DNA of 64,000 bases, taken from NCBI GenBank assembly GCA_003255025.1, contig QANY01005078.1:558001-622000 (forward strand), written 5' to 3'. Positions 1 through 10,983 of this stretch are shown piece after piece (positions within the stretch are counted from its first letter, which is position 1; each line of letters opens with the position of its first letter). Source of the DNA: Datisca glomerata. Taxonomy: Eukaryota > Streptophyta > Magnoliopsida > Cucurbitales > Datiscaceae. Position numbers and translations under genes: made by a program. Under the pieces are notes generated by a model. It had not been told where the DNA came from. It was given only the letters and a program-made list of their open reading frames with translations, and did not search any database.

Positions 1-202
1 TTTCATTGTTGCAGGATGATCAGAACCGACCAGGCATTGGTTCGTGTTGCATGGTTCTGTCTCAGCAAAACTAAAACAGGCAAAGTGATGGAGTTTCAGA
101 TTTCAAATGGTTCACTTATTCAACAAAGCCTATGTTAAAAACTTGAGACTATAGTCTAAATCCTATTCTTAGGTCGTATCCTCATTAATTGCTTGAGATA
201 AC
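1..202 (+). other. 5' UTR and end of a leader intron of the intact PPR gene
   Basis: A TTGCAG splice acceptor ends at base 14. The sequence that follows (GATGATCAGAACCG) recurs after the matching acceptors at 5226 and 7936 in the two duplicated units, where the whole leader intron is visible. The start codon is at 203, so about 190 bases of exon precede it. The promoter of this copy lies left of the window. The intron is inferred from comparison of the three copies. Confidence 0.6.
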
Positions 203-1732
203 ATGATATTAAAGTCATTGGTACCAATCATTGCTGCCAAACAACTTAGTCAAATTCATGCTCAACTTATTAAGAACCCAAAACCCCACATCTTAAATCC
301 TATATTAGGACTTTTATCAAAAAGCTCCAACCCACAAGATGCTCTTTTCCTATATAACCAAATGCTTAACCATCCAACTTCCCACAACCATTACACATTC
401 ACATATGTACTCAAGGCATGTTCCTTGGTACATGCTTCCCATAAGGGCCTTGAAATCCACGCACATGTGATAAAATCTGGTCATTTTTCTGACATCTTTA
501 TTCAAAACTCCTTGCTTTATTTTTATCTCGTAGAGAGTGAAATTTTCTCTGCATGCAAAATATTTAATTCCATACCTTACCCGGATGTTGTTTCGTGGAC
601 TTCTATCATTTCTGGGCTTTCCAAGCTAGGTCTTGAGGAGGAAGCCATTTTTAAGTTTGCGTCTATGAATGTAAAGCCTAATTCAACCACTCTTGTTAGT
701 GTTATCTCTGCTTGTTCTAGCATAAGAGCTCTAAGGCTTGGCAAGGCCATCCATGGGTATAGCTTCAGGAATTTGGATGGAAAAGGCATTATTTTGGACA
801 ATGCTATGCTTGATTTCTACCTCAGATGTGGGTACATTGAGAATGCAGAGAAAATGTTTAGGGATATGCCTAAGAGAGATGTAGTGTCTTGGACTACTAT
901 GGTCGGTGGCTATGTACAGTCTGGATTTTGTGAAGAGGCAGTGAGAGTATTCCAAGACATGGTGCGAACGGGGGAAGTTAAGCCCAATGAGGCTACTCTA
1001 GTTAATGTATTGTCAGCATGTTCTTCAATAGGTGCTTTGAGTTTGGGCCAGTTTGTACATTCCTACATCAGTTCACAACAAATTGAAGTCAATGGAAATG
1101 TAGGAAATTCTTTGATCAACATGTATACAAAATGCGGGGATGTTAAAATGGCCAGTTTAGTGTTCAAGATGCTAATACACAAGGATATCATATGTTGGAG
1201 CACAATTATTAGTGGCATGGCCATGAATGGCTATGGAAAGCAAGCTTTAGAACTTTTCTCACTCATGCTAGTTCATGGAGTTTCTCCTGATGATATTACC
1301 TTTCTCGGTTTGTTATCTGCTTGCAGCCACGCTGGATTGGTATATCATGGATTGATGTTTTTTAAAGCGATGAAAAGCATTTATCGAATCACTAACCGAA
1401 TGGAGCATTATGCATGCATGGTTGATATGTATGGTCGAGCGGGCTTTTTGATTGAAGCAGAGACGTTCATAAGAGAAATGCCGGTGGAGGCAGAGGGTCC
1501 AGTGTGGGGAGCTTTGTTAAATGCTTGTAAAATTCATGGAGATGAGAAAATGTTTGAGAAAGTTAAGCAGTGCCTTGTTAATAGTAAAGGTGTGAGTATT
1601 GGAACTTTTGTTTTGTTATCAAATAGTTATGCAGGCTCTAACAGGTGGGATGTTGCTAATAAGGTTCGTGATGTTATGAGAAGCTGTGGATTGAAGAAGA
1701 TTGCGGGATCTAGTTGGGTTGAGGTTAGTTAA
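203..1732 (+). CDS. PLS-type pentatricopeptide repeat protein with C-terminal E motif
   Basis: An uninterrupted 509-codon frame with no coding intron, as is usual for plant PPR genes. Tandem 31-36 residue helical repeats fill the protein; characteristic pieces are DVVSWTSIISGLSKLG, GYIENAEKMFRDMPKRDVVS and YTKCGDVKMASLVF, and the order of long and short repeats is that of the PLS subfamily. The C-terminus from about residue 440 reads as an E motif and ends in GSSWVEVS; no later E+ or DYW domain follows, so any editing role would need a partner. Proteins of this family bind organellar RNA base by base and act in mitochondria or plastids. The N-terminus (MILKSLVPIIAAKQLSQIHAQ) could be a targeting segment but is not decisive. 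The ATG at 203 is kept in both decayed copies (5418, 8125). This is the only working copy here; I cannot name the orthologue. Confidence 0.93.
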   Translation: MILKSLVPIIAAKQLSQIHAQLIKNPKPHILNPILGLLSKSSNPQDALFLYNQMLNHPTSHNHYTFTYVLKACSLVHASHKGLEIHAHVIKSGHFSDIFIQNSLLYFYLVESEIFSACKIFNSIPYPDVVSWTSIISGLSKLGLEEEAIFKFASMNVKPNSTTLVSVISACSSIRALRLGKAIHGYSFRNLDGKGIILDNAMLDFYLRCGYIENAEKMFRDMPKRDVVSWTTMVGGYVQSGFCEEAVRVFQDMVRTGEVKPNEATLVNVLSACSSIGALSLGQFVHSYISSQQIEVNGNVGNSLINMYTKCGDVKMASLVFKMLIHKDIICWSTIISGMAMNGYGKQALELFSLMLVHGVSPDDITFLGLLSACSHAGLVYHGLMFFKAMKSIYRITNRMEHYACMVDMYGRAGFLIEAETFIREMPVEAEGPVWGALLNACKIHGDEKMFEKVKQCLVNSKGVSIGTFVLLSNSYAGSNRWDVANKVRDVMRSCGLKKIAGSSWVEVS

Positions 1733-1891
1733 AGGTAGAATACTACTGCATCCTCACTCTTTCTACCAGAATCATATGGTAAAAAGTTCACTAGCCTAAT
1801 GATGAGATGGGATAGTTCCCACAATAGCAGTATAATTTTGAGAAATTGCTTTATAAAGATCCTTGAAAGTGAAAAAAAAATCAAAATTTAT

Positions 1892-2092
1892 GGCATGTTT
1901 ACTTAATGAATTTGGATTACAAATCTTAAAGATTTAGATTATAAATCTAAATCCATATCTATTAAAATTAGATTAAAAAATTTATTTGGGATTCATAACA
2001 TAACTAAATTTGACATCCTTGTTTTTGTGGATTCTTAATCCAACTAAAAATGGGAGATTACAAATCTTAATCCAAATAAAGAACTATATGCT
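1892..2092. mobile_element. Short MITE-like element with imperfect terminal inverted repeats
   Basis: The left end (GGCATGTTTACTTAATGAAT, then TTGGATTACAAATCTTA) is mirrored at the right end, whose reverse complement reads AAGCATATAGTTCTTTATTT then GGATTAAGATTTGTAATC. The body is AT-rich and noncoding, about 200 bp. Size and ends suggest a hAT- or PIF-type MITE. I found no clean target duplication, so the superfamily is open. Confidence 0.45.
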
Positions 2093-3236
2093 TAACTTAA
2101 TCATCTATGAAAGCGAACCTTAATTTTGAAGATGTAAGAAAAATAATGTTCATTGTTCTGGGTATTTGTTGATTACTCTTTGAGAAAATACTCGAATGTC
2201 ATTTATAAACATTGCATATTTTTATTTCCTAATAAAATTTGATTTCATCATGATCTTCTTGAAACTTTAAAATATAGATCTCACATTATGTGCAAAAAGA
2301 GTTTTGTTAAGTTGTAATACCACGCGTATCCTTGAGAGGTATTTTTATAAAACATATATTAATTAGATGATATTTTTTAAAATTGATTTTTTAAATTTTA
2401 AAGGTGTTATATTTGTAATTTTGAAACCCACTCACGTCTATGCAAGCCTATACACCCAAAACAAACCCTAAACTTTTTAAATCTCTCTGTTATTTTCTCA
2501 TGGTTCGGTCTGATTTGTCTTTCCTTCTTTGTTTTTATTTCTCTTAATTTCTCTTTTTTTTTTGCTACTGTCGTTACCGACGATGGAAATCACCGGTGAT
2601 ATCCCCTTCTCCTTTACCTGTTCCTTCTTTCTCCTTATTTTTGGGGCTACAACTGGGTCTTACGACCTATTTGGTTGTTGACCTGGCCCTGTTAAACACC
2701 CATGGAATCGGTCCAGCCAAAACAAAAAGAACCGTTCCAGTCCAATCGAACCAAAATTGGCCTAGCTATGAACCGATAGGAAACGCTTTAACTCAGATTA
2801 ACACCCGGTCATTAGTTGTTGAGTTTTATTCTTATCAATTCAGGTAAATAGGTTTACATAACGTTGTGACTCTGATGTTATATTTGTATTATGTCTTTAC
2901 ATTTAATATTGTTGAATTATTTTTCTATAATGTTTATATATGTGGACACGTTGGTAATCATTTGTATTGTTCAATCATTAATATGATCATCACAAGATAT
3001 CGATTTGGGTATGATTTATCATACTTTAGTATGTTACCATGATTGATTTCGATATATGAACTAGTGTGCATTTTATGATAGTCATATGATCAATTATTAT
3101 CATGTATTGGATTTTACGGATATAAAGTTAAATGAAATCAAGTGGTAATTACGCAAGATATTAACTTAAGCATGACCATTAGTTAACAAGAAATCAGATT
3201 GTTCACGTTTTATTCTGTTATATGAATCGTGTGTCA

Positions 3237-3470
3237 TATGTTCATGTTTTCGTCACACATGAGGTGTCATCTGTTAGTGTATTCTGTCACTCATGGATGT
3301 CATCTGTATATGTATTTTTGTCACCTATGAGTGCCATCTATTTATGTTTTCTATCACTCATAGGGTGCCATTTGTATATGTTCTTTGTCACTTATGAGTG
3401 CCATAAGATTCTGTCACCCAGTGTGTACCATTTGTTTCTATCACCCAATATGTTTCATCTATTTCGTTGC
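3237..3470 (+). repeat. Degenerate tandem repeat built on a GTCACxCATGAGTGCCATCTGT core
   Basis: About six imperfect copies of a unit of roughly 35-45 bp are seen, each with a TCAC(C/T)CAT-type block followed by G(T)GCCATCTGT and then TATGTTTT-like sequence. Spacing drifts, so it is an old minisatellite. The local open frame at 3222-3482 is a by-product. Confidence 0.5.
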
Positions 3471-4804
3471 CCAATTCGTTAGGTCACGCTTCAATTCACG
3501 TGTAAACAATTCTTGTTAGGTTGTTAACTAGAGAATATGCCAAGATAATATATGATTGAGATTATTACATGATTATGTATGAGAGACGTGTTAACTACTT
3601 GCTACGTTGAGCCAAGACATGATCAAGTACGTTACGTTATTTCATTAATGATATATGTCAACTTAAGTTATGTTATATCATGATTGCATTTATAACAAGT
3701 GGACGTATGTTATTAAGTGAGTTTACTTAATGAGTACTCCCTATTACTCACTCTCCCATAGTTGTTTATGTTATAGGTGGTCATGGTGAGCAATATGAGT
3801 AAGAGATTGCTAGCTGAACGAATAGAGGAATTTATGTTTTTCATTTTATGAATTGTTTTAAGACTTAGGGAAACATTTTTTGATAAACTCAATTATTTAA
3901 GTAGTTTAGTATACGTTATGTTTTTCTACGAATTAGGATGGATGAAAACTTCATGAATTATGGATTTCATGTTTTGACATTATTACAAAGATTAATTCAG
4001 CTTTATCAAGATTTTATTAATTATGCATTTATGACGTTTTATCACTTCTGTTATTTAATGATAAAGATTTCTATCGTATATAAATTAAGATTTTCAATTT
4101 GGTAATTTTCTTAATTAAAGGTTTTTGAATTGGAGATTTTGAAATTATGAAATTACATGCATAAAATTACTCTAGGAACTCATAAAATAACTCACAACAT
4201 GCAAAAATAGACAGTATGGATCATTTTGCCAATCGCAAATGTCCAAAGCCTCAAGCGTCCTTGAACTTAAGGGTAAAAAAATCTTGTTTTTCTAAAAAAA
4301 GGTTAAAATCATATTTGTAAAAACAAATTTTTTTTAGTGGGTTAAAAACCAAATATAAAAAAAAACTATAATTGTAAAAAAATCAAATTTTGTTTCCACT
4401 AAAAAGGTAAAAAAATAGAACATAAAAGATTTAAGACATTTGACACTTTAGTCTTTGATTTTAGAGTGGTGGGGACAAGTTAAAATAAAAAACTAAAGTG
4501 TACACTTCATAACACTAAAATATCGAACATCTCAAAGTTGCATAAAAGATAGAGGATCTTTTGAGCACCCATTTTTTAAAAACTGTTTTTGGTGATCTTT
4601 GCCTTACACATGTAAGGTTGAATTTCTTAAATTACGAGTCTTTTATATTGCGCTATGATCACTTCATACCAAAAAAATCTGGGCAACAATTCGAAAATAA
4701 AAATCAAGAAACAACTTTCTTTAATACTAAAGTAGAAGAACAAATACTAAATTATATTTAGAGAAACACTGAACCGAAAACAACTGAATCATTTCAACCA
4801 AAAC

Positions 4805-4820
4805 CACGTGGTTTTATATA
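4805..4820 (+). promoter_or_regulatory. G-box and TATA box of PPR copy 2
   Basis: CACGTG at 4805-4810 is followed two bases later by TTTATATA (4813-4820), then a CT-rich leader from about 4860. The same pair with the same spacing stands at 7509-7524 in copy 3. Inferred to be the core promoter of the PPR units. Confidence 0.5.
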
Positions 4821-5083
4821 CTCATTTCTAGTTAACTTGCCTTACTTAGCAAGTTATTTTCTTACACTCTCCTTTTGTCGCCCCTGCCTCTCCCACTCGT
4901 CGCTGCTCTCTCTCTCTCTCTCCACTCTCTTTTTTGTTAGTCTGTCTTGTCTATCTTCATATTACTTCCGCCATCAATATTTTTATTCTTTGTGCCTCTC
5001 CTCCTCTTTATCCGCCCATAACATCGCCACTACTCCACCATTTCAGCTCCCTGCTTCCTGCCACTGCTTCCATGATTGTATTC

Positions 5084-5226
5084 GTATGTTGGTTGCTTTA
5101 GAGTTATTTGATATCTGAAAATGTTCATTTTCCCTGAAATTGTTTATTTGAAATATGAAATTGTTGAAAATTTAGGGTATCTTTGTTGGAAACTTAAATT
5201 TGTCAATTTTCTTTCCGTTATTGCAG
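5084..5226 (+). other. Leader (5' UTR) intron of PPR copy 2
   Basis: Donor TTC|GTATGTTG at 5084 and acceptor TTATTGCAG at 5226 enclose 143 bases that are AT-rich compared with the CT-rich leader upstream. The same donor and acceptor stand at 7794 and 7936 in copy 3, and the acceptor at base 14 for copy 1. Splicing is inferred from sequence only. Confidence 0.5.
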
Positions 5227-5417
5227 GATGATCAGAACCGAACCGGGCATTGGTTCATGTTAAATAGTTATGTCTCAGTAAAAATAAAAAGGCAAAGCGA
5301 TGGAGTTTCAAATTTCAAATAGTTCACTTATTAAATAAAGCCTATGTTAAATTTCTGAGACTATGGTTTAAATCCTATCCCTATCTATGTCGTATTCTCA
5401 CTAATTGCTTGAGTAGC

Positions 5418-6848
5418 ATGATATTAAAGTCATTGGTACCAAACATGGATGCCAAACATTTGAGCCAAATCCATGCTCAATGTCTCAAGAACCCAAAACC
5501 CCACTTCTTAAATCATTTGTTATGACTTTTATCAAACAGCTCCAACTCACAAGATGCCTTTTTCCTCTGTAACCAAATGCTTAACCGTCCAACATCTCAT
5601 AACCACTACACATTCACTTATGCACTCAAGGCATGTTCCTTAGTGTATGCTCTCCATTTGAGTACTGAAATTCATGCAAATGTAATAAAATCTGGAAATT
5701 TTTCTGACATCTTTATTTAATACTTCTTGTTTTATTTAAACGTGTTAAGAGTAAAATTTTCTCTGCGTGCAGAATATTCTATTCTATACCTTACCCAGAT
5801 GTTGTTTCCTGGACTTCCCTCATTTCTAGGCTCTCCAAGCTAAGTCTTGAGGAGGAAGCCATTTTTAAGTTTTCATCTATGAATGTAAAGCCTAATTCAG
5901 CAACTCTTGTTAGTGTTATCTTTGCTAGTTCTAACCTAGGAGCTCTAAGGCTTGGCAAGGCTATCCATGGGTATAGCTTGAGGAATTGGACGGAAAATGT
6001 ATTCTTTTGGACAATGTTATGCTTGATTTCTACCTTAGATGTGGGTACATTGAGAGTGCAGAGAAAGTGTTTGTGGATATTCCTAAGAGAGATGTAGTGT
6101 TTCGGACTACTATGGTCGGTGGCGATGGATAGTGTGGATTTTTTTAAGAGGCGGTGAGAGAGTCCAAGAAATGGTGCAAATGAGGGAAGTTGAGCCTAAT
6201 GAGGCTACTCTAGTTAATGTATTGCCAGCTTGTTCTTCAATAGGGGCTTTGAGTTTGGTTTAGTTTATACATTCCTACATCAATTCACAGTAAATTTAAG
6301 TCAATTGATATGTAGGAAATTCTTTGGTCAACATGTATACCAAGTGCGGGGAAGTTAAAATGGCCACTTTAGTGTTCAAGATGCTAATACATAAAGATAT
6401 CATATGTTGGAGCATAATTATTAGTGGCATGGCCATGAATGGCTATGAAAAGCAAGCTTTGGAACTCTTTTCACTCATGCCAATTCATGGAGTTTCTCTT
6501 AATGGTATTACCTTTCTCCGTTTGTTATCTCCTTGCAGCCATGATGGATTGGTAGATCATGGATTGATGTTTTTTAAAGCGGTGAAAAAAATTTCCAGGA
6601 TCACTAATTGGATGGAGCATTATGCCAGCATAGTAGGTATGTATGGTCAAGCGGGCTTTCTGGTTGAAGGAGAGACGATCATAAGAGAAATGTCAGTGGA
6701 GGCAGAGGGTCGAGAGTCGGGAGCTTTGTTAAATGCTTGTAAAATTCATGGAGATGCGAAAATGTTTGAGAAAGTTAGGCAATACCTTATTAAAAGCAAA
6801 GGTGTGAGTATTGGAACGTTTGCTTTTTTTATCAAATAGTTATGGAAG
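5418..6848 (+). pseudogene. PPR pseudogene, copy 2
   Basis: Collinear with the intact PPR gene from its ATG to about codon 475, where similarity ends abruptly (TATCAAATAGTTATG and then unrelated sequence). Early stops and small length changes are scattered through it, for instance the TGA at about 5525 and the TAA ending the segment near 5720. The longest surviving open piece (6324-6839, 171 codons) matches the C-terminal repeats and part of the E motif. It retains a promoter and leader intron, so it may still be transcribed as a noncoding RNA, but it cannot give a full PPR protein. Confidence 0.88.
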
Positions 6849-7508
6849 TCCGTCTTCATATATCTGGGAACTTGTAAAATTACTCACAACATGAAAAATT
6901 AGTCAATATGGATCATTTTGCCAATAGCAAATCCTCAAGCCTCAAGCCTTAAGCCTCAAAGCATCCGTGAACTTTAGGGTTAAAATAAAATCTTTTTTTA
7001 AAAGGTTAATATCAAATTTGTGAAAATAAATATTATTGTGGTTTAAAAATCAAATCTAAAAATAAAAGAAATTAATATTGTGCTAAAATCAAATTTTATT
7101 TACATTAAAAAGATAAAATATAAAACATAAAAGATTAAGAAGTTTGACACTTTAGTCTTTGATTTTAGATTATGGGATAAGTTAAAGTTAAAAATCTAAA
7201 GTGTACAATTCACAACACTAAAGTAGTTAACATCTCAAAGTTAAGCATAATAGATAGTGGATCTTTTGATCACCCTTTTTTTAAAAATAATTTTTGGTGA
7301 TCTTCGCCTTACACTTGTAAGGTTGAATTTCTTGAATTACGAGTTTTTTATATTGTGCTATGTCATTTCATACAAAAAAATTCTTGGCAACAATTCAAAA
7401 ATAAAATCAAGAAACAATTTTCTTTACTAGTCAATTAGAAGAACTAAATACTAAATTATATTTAGAGAAACACTGAATCGAAAACAACTGAATCATTTCT
7501 ACCAAAAC

Positions 7509-7524
7509 CACGTGGTTTTATATA
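7509..7524 (+). promoter_or_regulatory. G-box and TATA box of PPR copy 3
   Basis: CACGTG at 7509-7514 and TTTATATA at 7517-7524, same spacing as in copy 2. A longer CT microsatellite (about 7610-7630) follows in the leader. Confidence 0.5.
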
Positions 7525-8124
7525 CCCATTTCTAGTTAACTTGCCTTACTTAGAAAGTTAGTTTTCTTACGCTCTCCTTTTGTCGCCTCTGCCTCTCCCA
7601 CTCGCCGCTGCTCTCTCTCTCTCTCTCTCTCCACTCTCTTTTTCTGTAAGTCTGTCTTGTCTATCTTCATATTACTTCCACCATCAATATTTCTATTCTT
7701 TGTGCCTCTCCTCCTCTTTATCCGTCCATAACATCGCCACTACTCCACCATTTCAGCTCCCTGCTTCCTGCCACTGCTTCCATGATTGTATTCGTATGTT
7801 GGTTGCTTTAGAGTTATTTGATATCTGAAAATGTTCATTTTCCCTGAAGTTGTTTATTTGTAATCTGAAATTGTATAAAATTTAGGGTATCTTTGTGGGA
7901 AACTTAAATTTGTCAATTTTCTTTTCGTTATTGCAGGATGATCAGAACCGAACCAGGCATTGGTTCATGTTAAATAGTTATGTCTCAGTAAAAATAAAAA
8001 AGGCAAAGCGATGGAGTTTCAAATTTCAAATAGTTCACATATTAAACAAAGCATATGTTAAATTCTTGAGACTATGGTTTAAATCATATTCCTATATCGT
8101 ATTCTCACTAATTGCTTGAGTAGC

Positions 8125-8920
8125 ATGATATTAAAGTCATTGTACCAAACATGGCTGCCAAACAACTGAGCCAAATCCATGCTCAACGTCACAAGAACCC
8201 AAAACCCCACTTTTTAAATCATCTGTTAGGACTTTTATCAAACAGCTCCAACTCACAAGATGCTTTTTTCCTCTGTAACCAAATGCTTAACCATCCAACA
8301 TCTCATAACCACTACACATTCACTTATGCACACAAGGTATGTTCCTTAGTGCATGCTCACCATAAGGGTCTTGAAATCCATGCCCATGTAATAAAATCTG
8401 GTCATTTTTCTGACATCTTTATTTAAGACTCCTTGCTTTATTTTAAACTTGTTAAGAGTAAAATTTTCTCTGCGTGCATAATATTAAATTCCATACTTAC
8501 CCACATGTGTTTTAGGGACTACCATCATTTCTGGGCTTTCCAGGCTAGGTCTTGAGGAGGAAGCCATTTTTAAGATTGCGTCTATGAATGTAAAGCCTAA
8601 TTCAACCACTCTTGTTAGTGGTATTTCTTATTGTCCTGGTTTAAGAGCTCTAATGCTTGGCAAGGCCATCCATGGGTATAACTTGGGGAATGTGGACGGA
8701 AAAGGCATTATTTTGGACAATGTTATGCTTGATTTCTACGTGAGATGTGGGTACATTAAGAGTGCATAGAAAATGTTTGTGGATATGCTTAAGAGAGATA
8801 TATTGTCTTGGACTACTATGGTCGGTGGCTATGTACAGTCTAGATTTTGTGAAGAGGCAGTGAGATTATTCTAAGACATAGTGCAAACGGGAGAAGTTAA
8901 GCCCAATGAAGCCACTCTAG
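8125..8920 (+). pseudogene. PPR pseudogene, copy 3, left part
   Basis: Matches the intact PPR gene from the ATG at 8125 to a point about half-way through the frame, where a retrotransposon LTR begins at 8921 (CTCTAG|TGTAGACACC). It carries its own stops: after ATCTTTATT near 8425, a TAG at 8767 (GCATAGAAAATG) and a TAA near 8873 (TTCTAAGACAT). The rest of this copy resumes at 15798 beyond the element. The leader and intron upstream (7794-7936) are well preserved. Confidence 0.88.
8763..8920 (+). repeat. PPR segment present on both sides of the retrotransposon, left copy
   Basis: From TGCATAGAAAATG to CACTCTAG, about 158 bp, repeated at 15798-15953 immediately right of the element. Both copies share two private stop mutations (GCATAG and TTCTAAGAC) that are absent from copy 1, so they come from the same recent parent. 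They differ by a few substitutions and a 2-bp indel. Confidence 0.85.
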
Positions 8921-10115
8921 TGTAGACACCGTATTTTGTCCGGTCCAATACTTTAAAAATATAAATTTTATTTTTTGGCTCATATACTAATCTAAGACTA
9001 TGTGTATAATTTGAAAAATAACCCAATGCCTAAAAATAAGAAGAATTGTCCAAGGACTAAAAAATAGAAAGGGAACAAAATAGACTAAAATGAAAAGTGA
9101 AGCCCTAAATTTGCCTCTAAATAGGGGGAGGTCTTCATTTGAAAGAGAATTGGAGAGCAAGAAAGAGAAGAGATTTTAGAGAGAGAAAGAGAGGTCTTGA
9201 GATAATATGAGAGTCTTTTTAAAAGAGAGAGAAAGATAGTCTTCATTTCTATTCATCTTTCATCTTCTCCTATTCTTTTTATTAAGGTAATTTAAATTTC
9301 TTGCACTTTAGCTTACAATATATCTTATTCATTATTATTCATCATCTCTCTTCTTCATACTCATGTAGTTGATATTTTTGTTTCATTTTTCATACATAAG
9401 GTTTGTTACTTCTTTATCATTCTCCTACTCTTAGTCTTAAGTTTGATTTTCTTGTATTTTTGATTTCTCTACAAGTTTGATAATGAGATGCTTTTATCAT
9501 CAACTCAATCAATGATGATAGGGATAAAACTTTTGAAGGGTGTAAAATTAATTCAATGTGAATCAACCTTTTAATGGGTTGAAAGTATACTTTTGATGAA
9601 AAGATCCACTATGATATTTTGTCATACATAAAAATGCATAAAATAAAGAGTAAAACATCTATACAAGATTATGCAAATTTTTAAACTTTGAATTTTTTTA
9701 TGTTCTTACAAGTCGTTTCTTCTTTTCTTTTTAATTTTTGTTCATCATTTTTGTGACACTTGTTTGAACTAATTACCATCTATGATCATTCCTAGCAATG
9801 AAGGAAGAAAGAAAATTGACAATTAGTGAACTAAGTAGTCCAAAATAAAAAAATTGGTATATTTATATCTCAAACAAAATTATTTTATTTTGAAAGTTTT
9901 ATTGATTTTTATTTAGTGACACTTGTTTAAACTAGTTACCATCCATGATCATTTCTAGCAATGAAGAAAGGAAGGAAAAATGGTAATTAGTGAACTAATT
10001 ACTCTAAAATAAAAAATACTATATTTACATCCCAAACAAAAATTATTTATTTATTTTAGTGACACTTGTTTAAATTAGTTACCATCAATGATAATTTTTT
10101 TGCTATTTGTTTAAA
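8921..10115 (+). repeat. Left LTR of Tat element 1, truncated at its 3' end
   Basis: Aligns along its length with 13610-14803, both starting TGTAGA(C/T)AC(C/T)GTATTTT. It contains a purine-rich GAGAGA stretch near 9180-9235 and three internal repeats of a block beginning GTGACACTTGTTT (about 9752, 9917 and 10060). Homology ends at about 10115, where pol coding sequence begins without any primer binding site. Confidence 0.8.
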
Positions 10116-10920
10116 TTACCTGGTCAACACGACGCCTCTGGAAGGAAAGAACAAGCAATATGTAATTTAAGCAAAAGGTTCAGAAACTATGAGGTTAATT
10201 ATTCGATGTTGGAGAAAACGTGTTGTGCATTAGCCTGTGTAACTCATTGGCTTAGACAGTACATGTTATACCACACCACTTTGTTAATTTCAAAGATGGA
10301 TCTAATCAAGTATATTTTTGAAAAGTCATCACTTTCTAGGCGAATTGCTAAATGAGAAAGTTGCTCAAGGAATATGATATTGTCTATGTCACGAGAAAGT
10401 CAATAAAAAGAAGTGTACTTGCTGACTATCTAACAGATCAACCAGTGTAAAATTATGAGCCTATGAAGTTTGATTTTTCTGATGAGAACATATTAGTCAT
10501 ATTAAAAAATGAAGGAGAATCTATGGATCCAGAATTATGGACAATGTTATTTGATGGCAAATCTAATGATGTAGGACATGGAATTGGGGCAATCTTCATA
10601 TCTCCTTAAGAGAATTTTTTTCATTCACGGTAAAACTATGTTTTGACTACAAAAACAATGTGACAGAATATGAGGCATGTTCCATAGGAATTCAAGCAGC
10701 TTATCATATGAAGATGAGGAAGTTTCGAGTGTACGGAGATTCGTTATTGGTGATATGACAATTAAACGGGGAATGGGAAGCTAGAGACTCCACGCTGGTA
10801 CCTTACAACAAACATATAACTAAGTTAAGCCGAACTTTTGAAGTGATCTCATTGGACCATATACCTAGATAGAATAATCAAATTGCAGATGCACTGGCAA
10901 CTTTAGCGTCCATGTTTGTC
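10112..10920 (+). pseudogene. Tat element 1: end of RT-RNase H plus second (archaeal-type) RNase H
   Basis: The first part reads GQHDASGRKEQAICNLSKRF then NYEVNYSMLEKTCCALA, the canonical end of the gypsy RNase H. A second domain from 10525 reads MLFDGKSNDVGHGIGAIF, then VTEYEAC, VYGDSLLVI and NQIADALATLA, so its D, E, D, D residues are still visible. In-frame stops interrupt it (after AIFISP, after SLLVI and after DHIPR). Two RNase H domains in one polyprotein are the hallmark of the Tat lineage. The product would degrade the RNA strand during reverse transcription; this copy cannot. Confidence 0.8.
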
Positions 10921-10983
10921 GCAGACTTTAAGGAATAAGTGCAACCTATAAAAATTGAGAAGTGAGATTTTCCTGCTTACTGT

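Larger units (their letters stand above)
1733..4160. other. AT-rich spacer downstream of the PPR gene, no gene seen
   Basis: No convincing coding region. It holds a MITE-like element (1892-2092) and a degenerate short repeat (3237-3470). The 83- and 86-residue open frames at 2596 and 3222 have no recognisable domain; the second is read through the repeat. Sequence resembling the left edge of the duplicated PPR unit begins near 4160. Confidence 0.5.
4160..8920 (+). repeat. Tandem segmental duplication of a PPR gene unit (two units of about 2.7 kb)
   Basis: The stretch from about 4160 recurs from about 6868: first a spacer containing GGATCATTTTGCCAAT, then a CACGTG plus TATATA promoter (4805/7509), a CT-rich leader (4860/7580), a leader intron (5084-5226/7794-7936) and the PPR coding part (5418/8125). 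The offset between the two CACGTG sites is 2704 bp. The first unit stops at about 6848 inside the PPR reading frame, so the duplication breakpoint removed the end of the gene. Copy 1 at 203 is the third relative. Confidence 0.85.

Noticed and set aside
577..955. Two 74-codon minus-strand frames inside the PPR gene
   Set aside because: They are shadows of the strong plus-strand PPR frame and have no domain of their own.
2596..2847. Possible small secreted protein (83 codons)
   Set aside because: The hydrophobic start could mimic a signal peptide, but the rest has no family features and no transcript signals were found.
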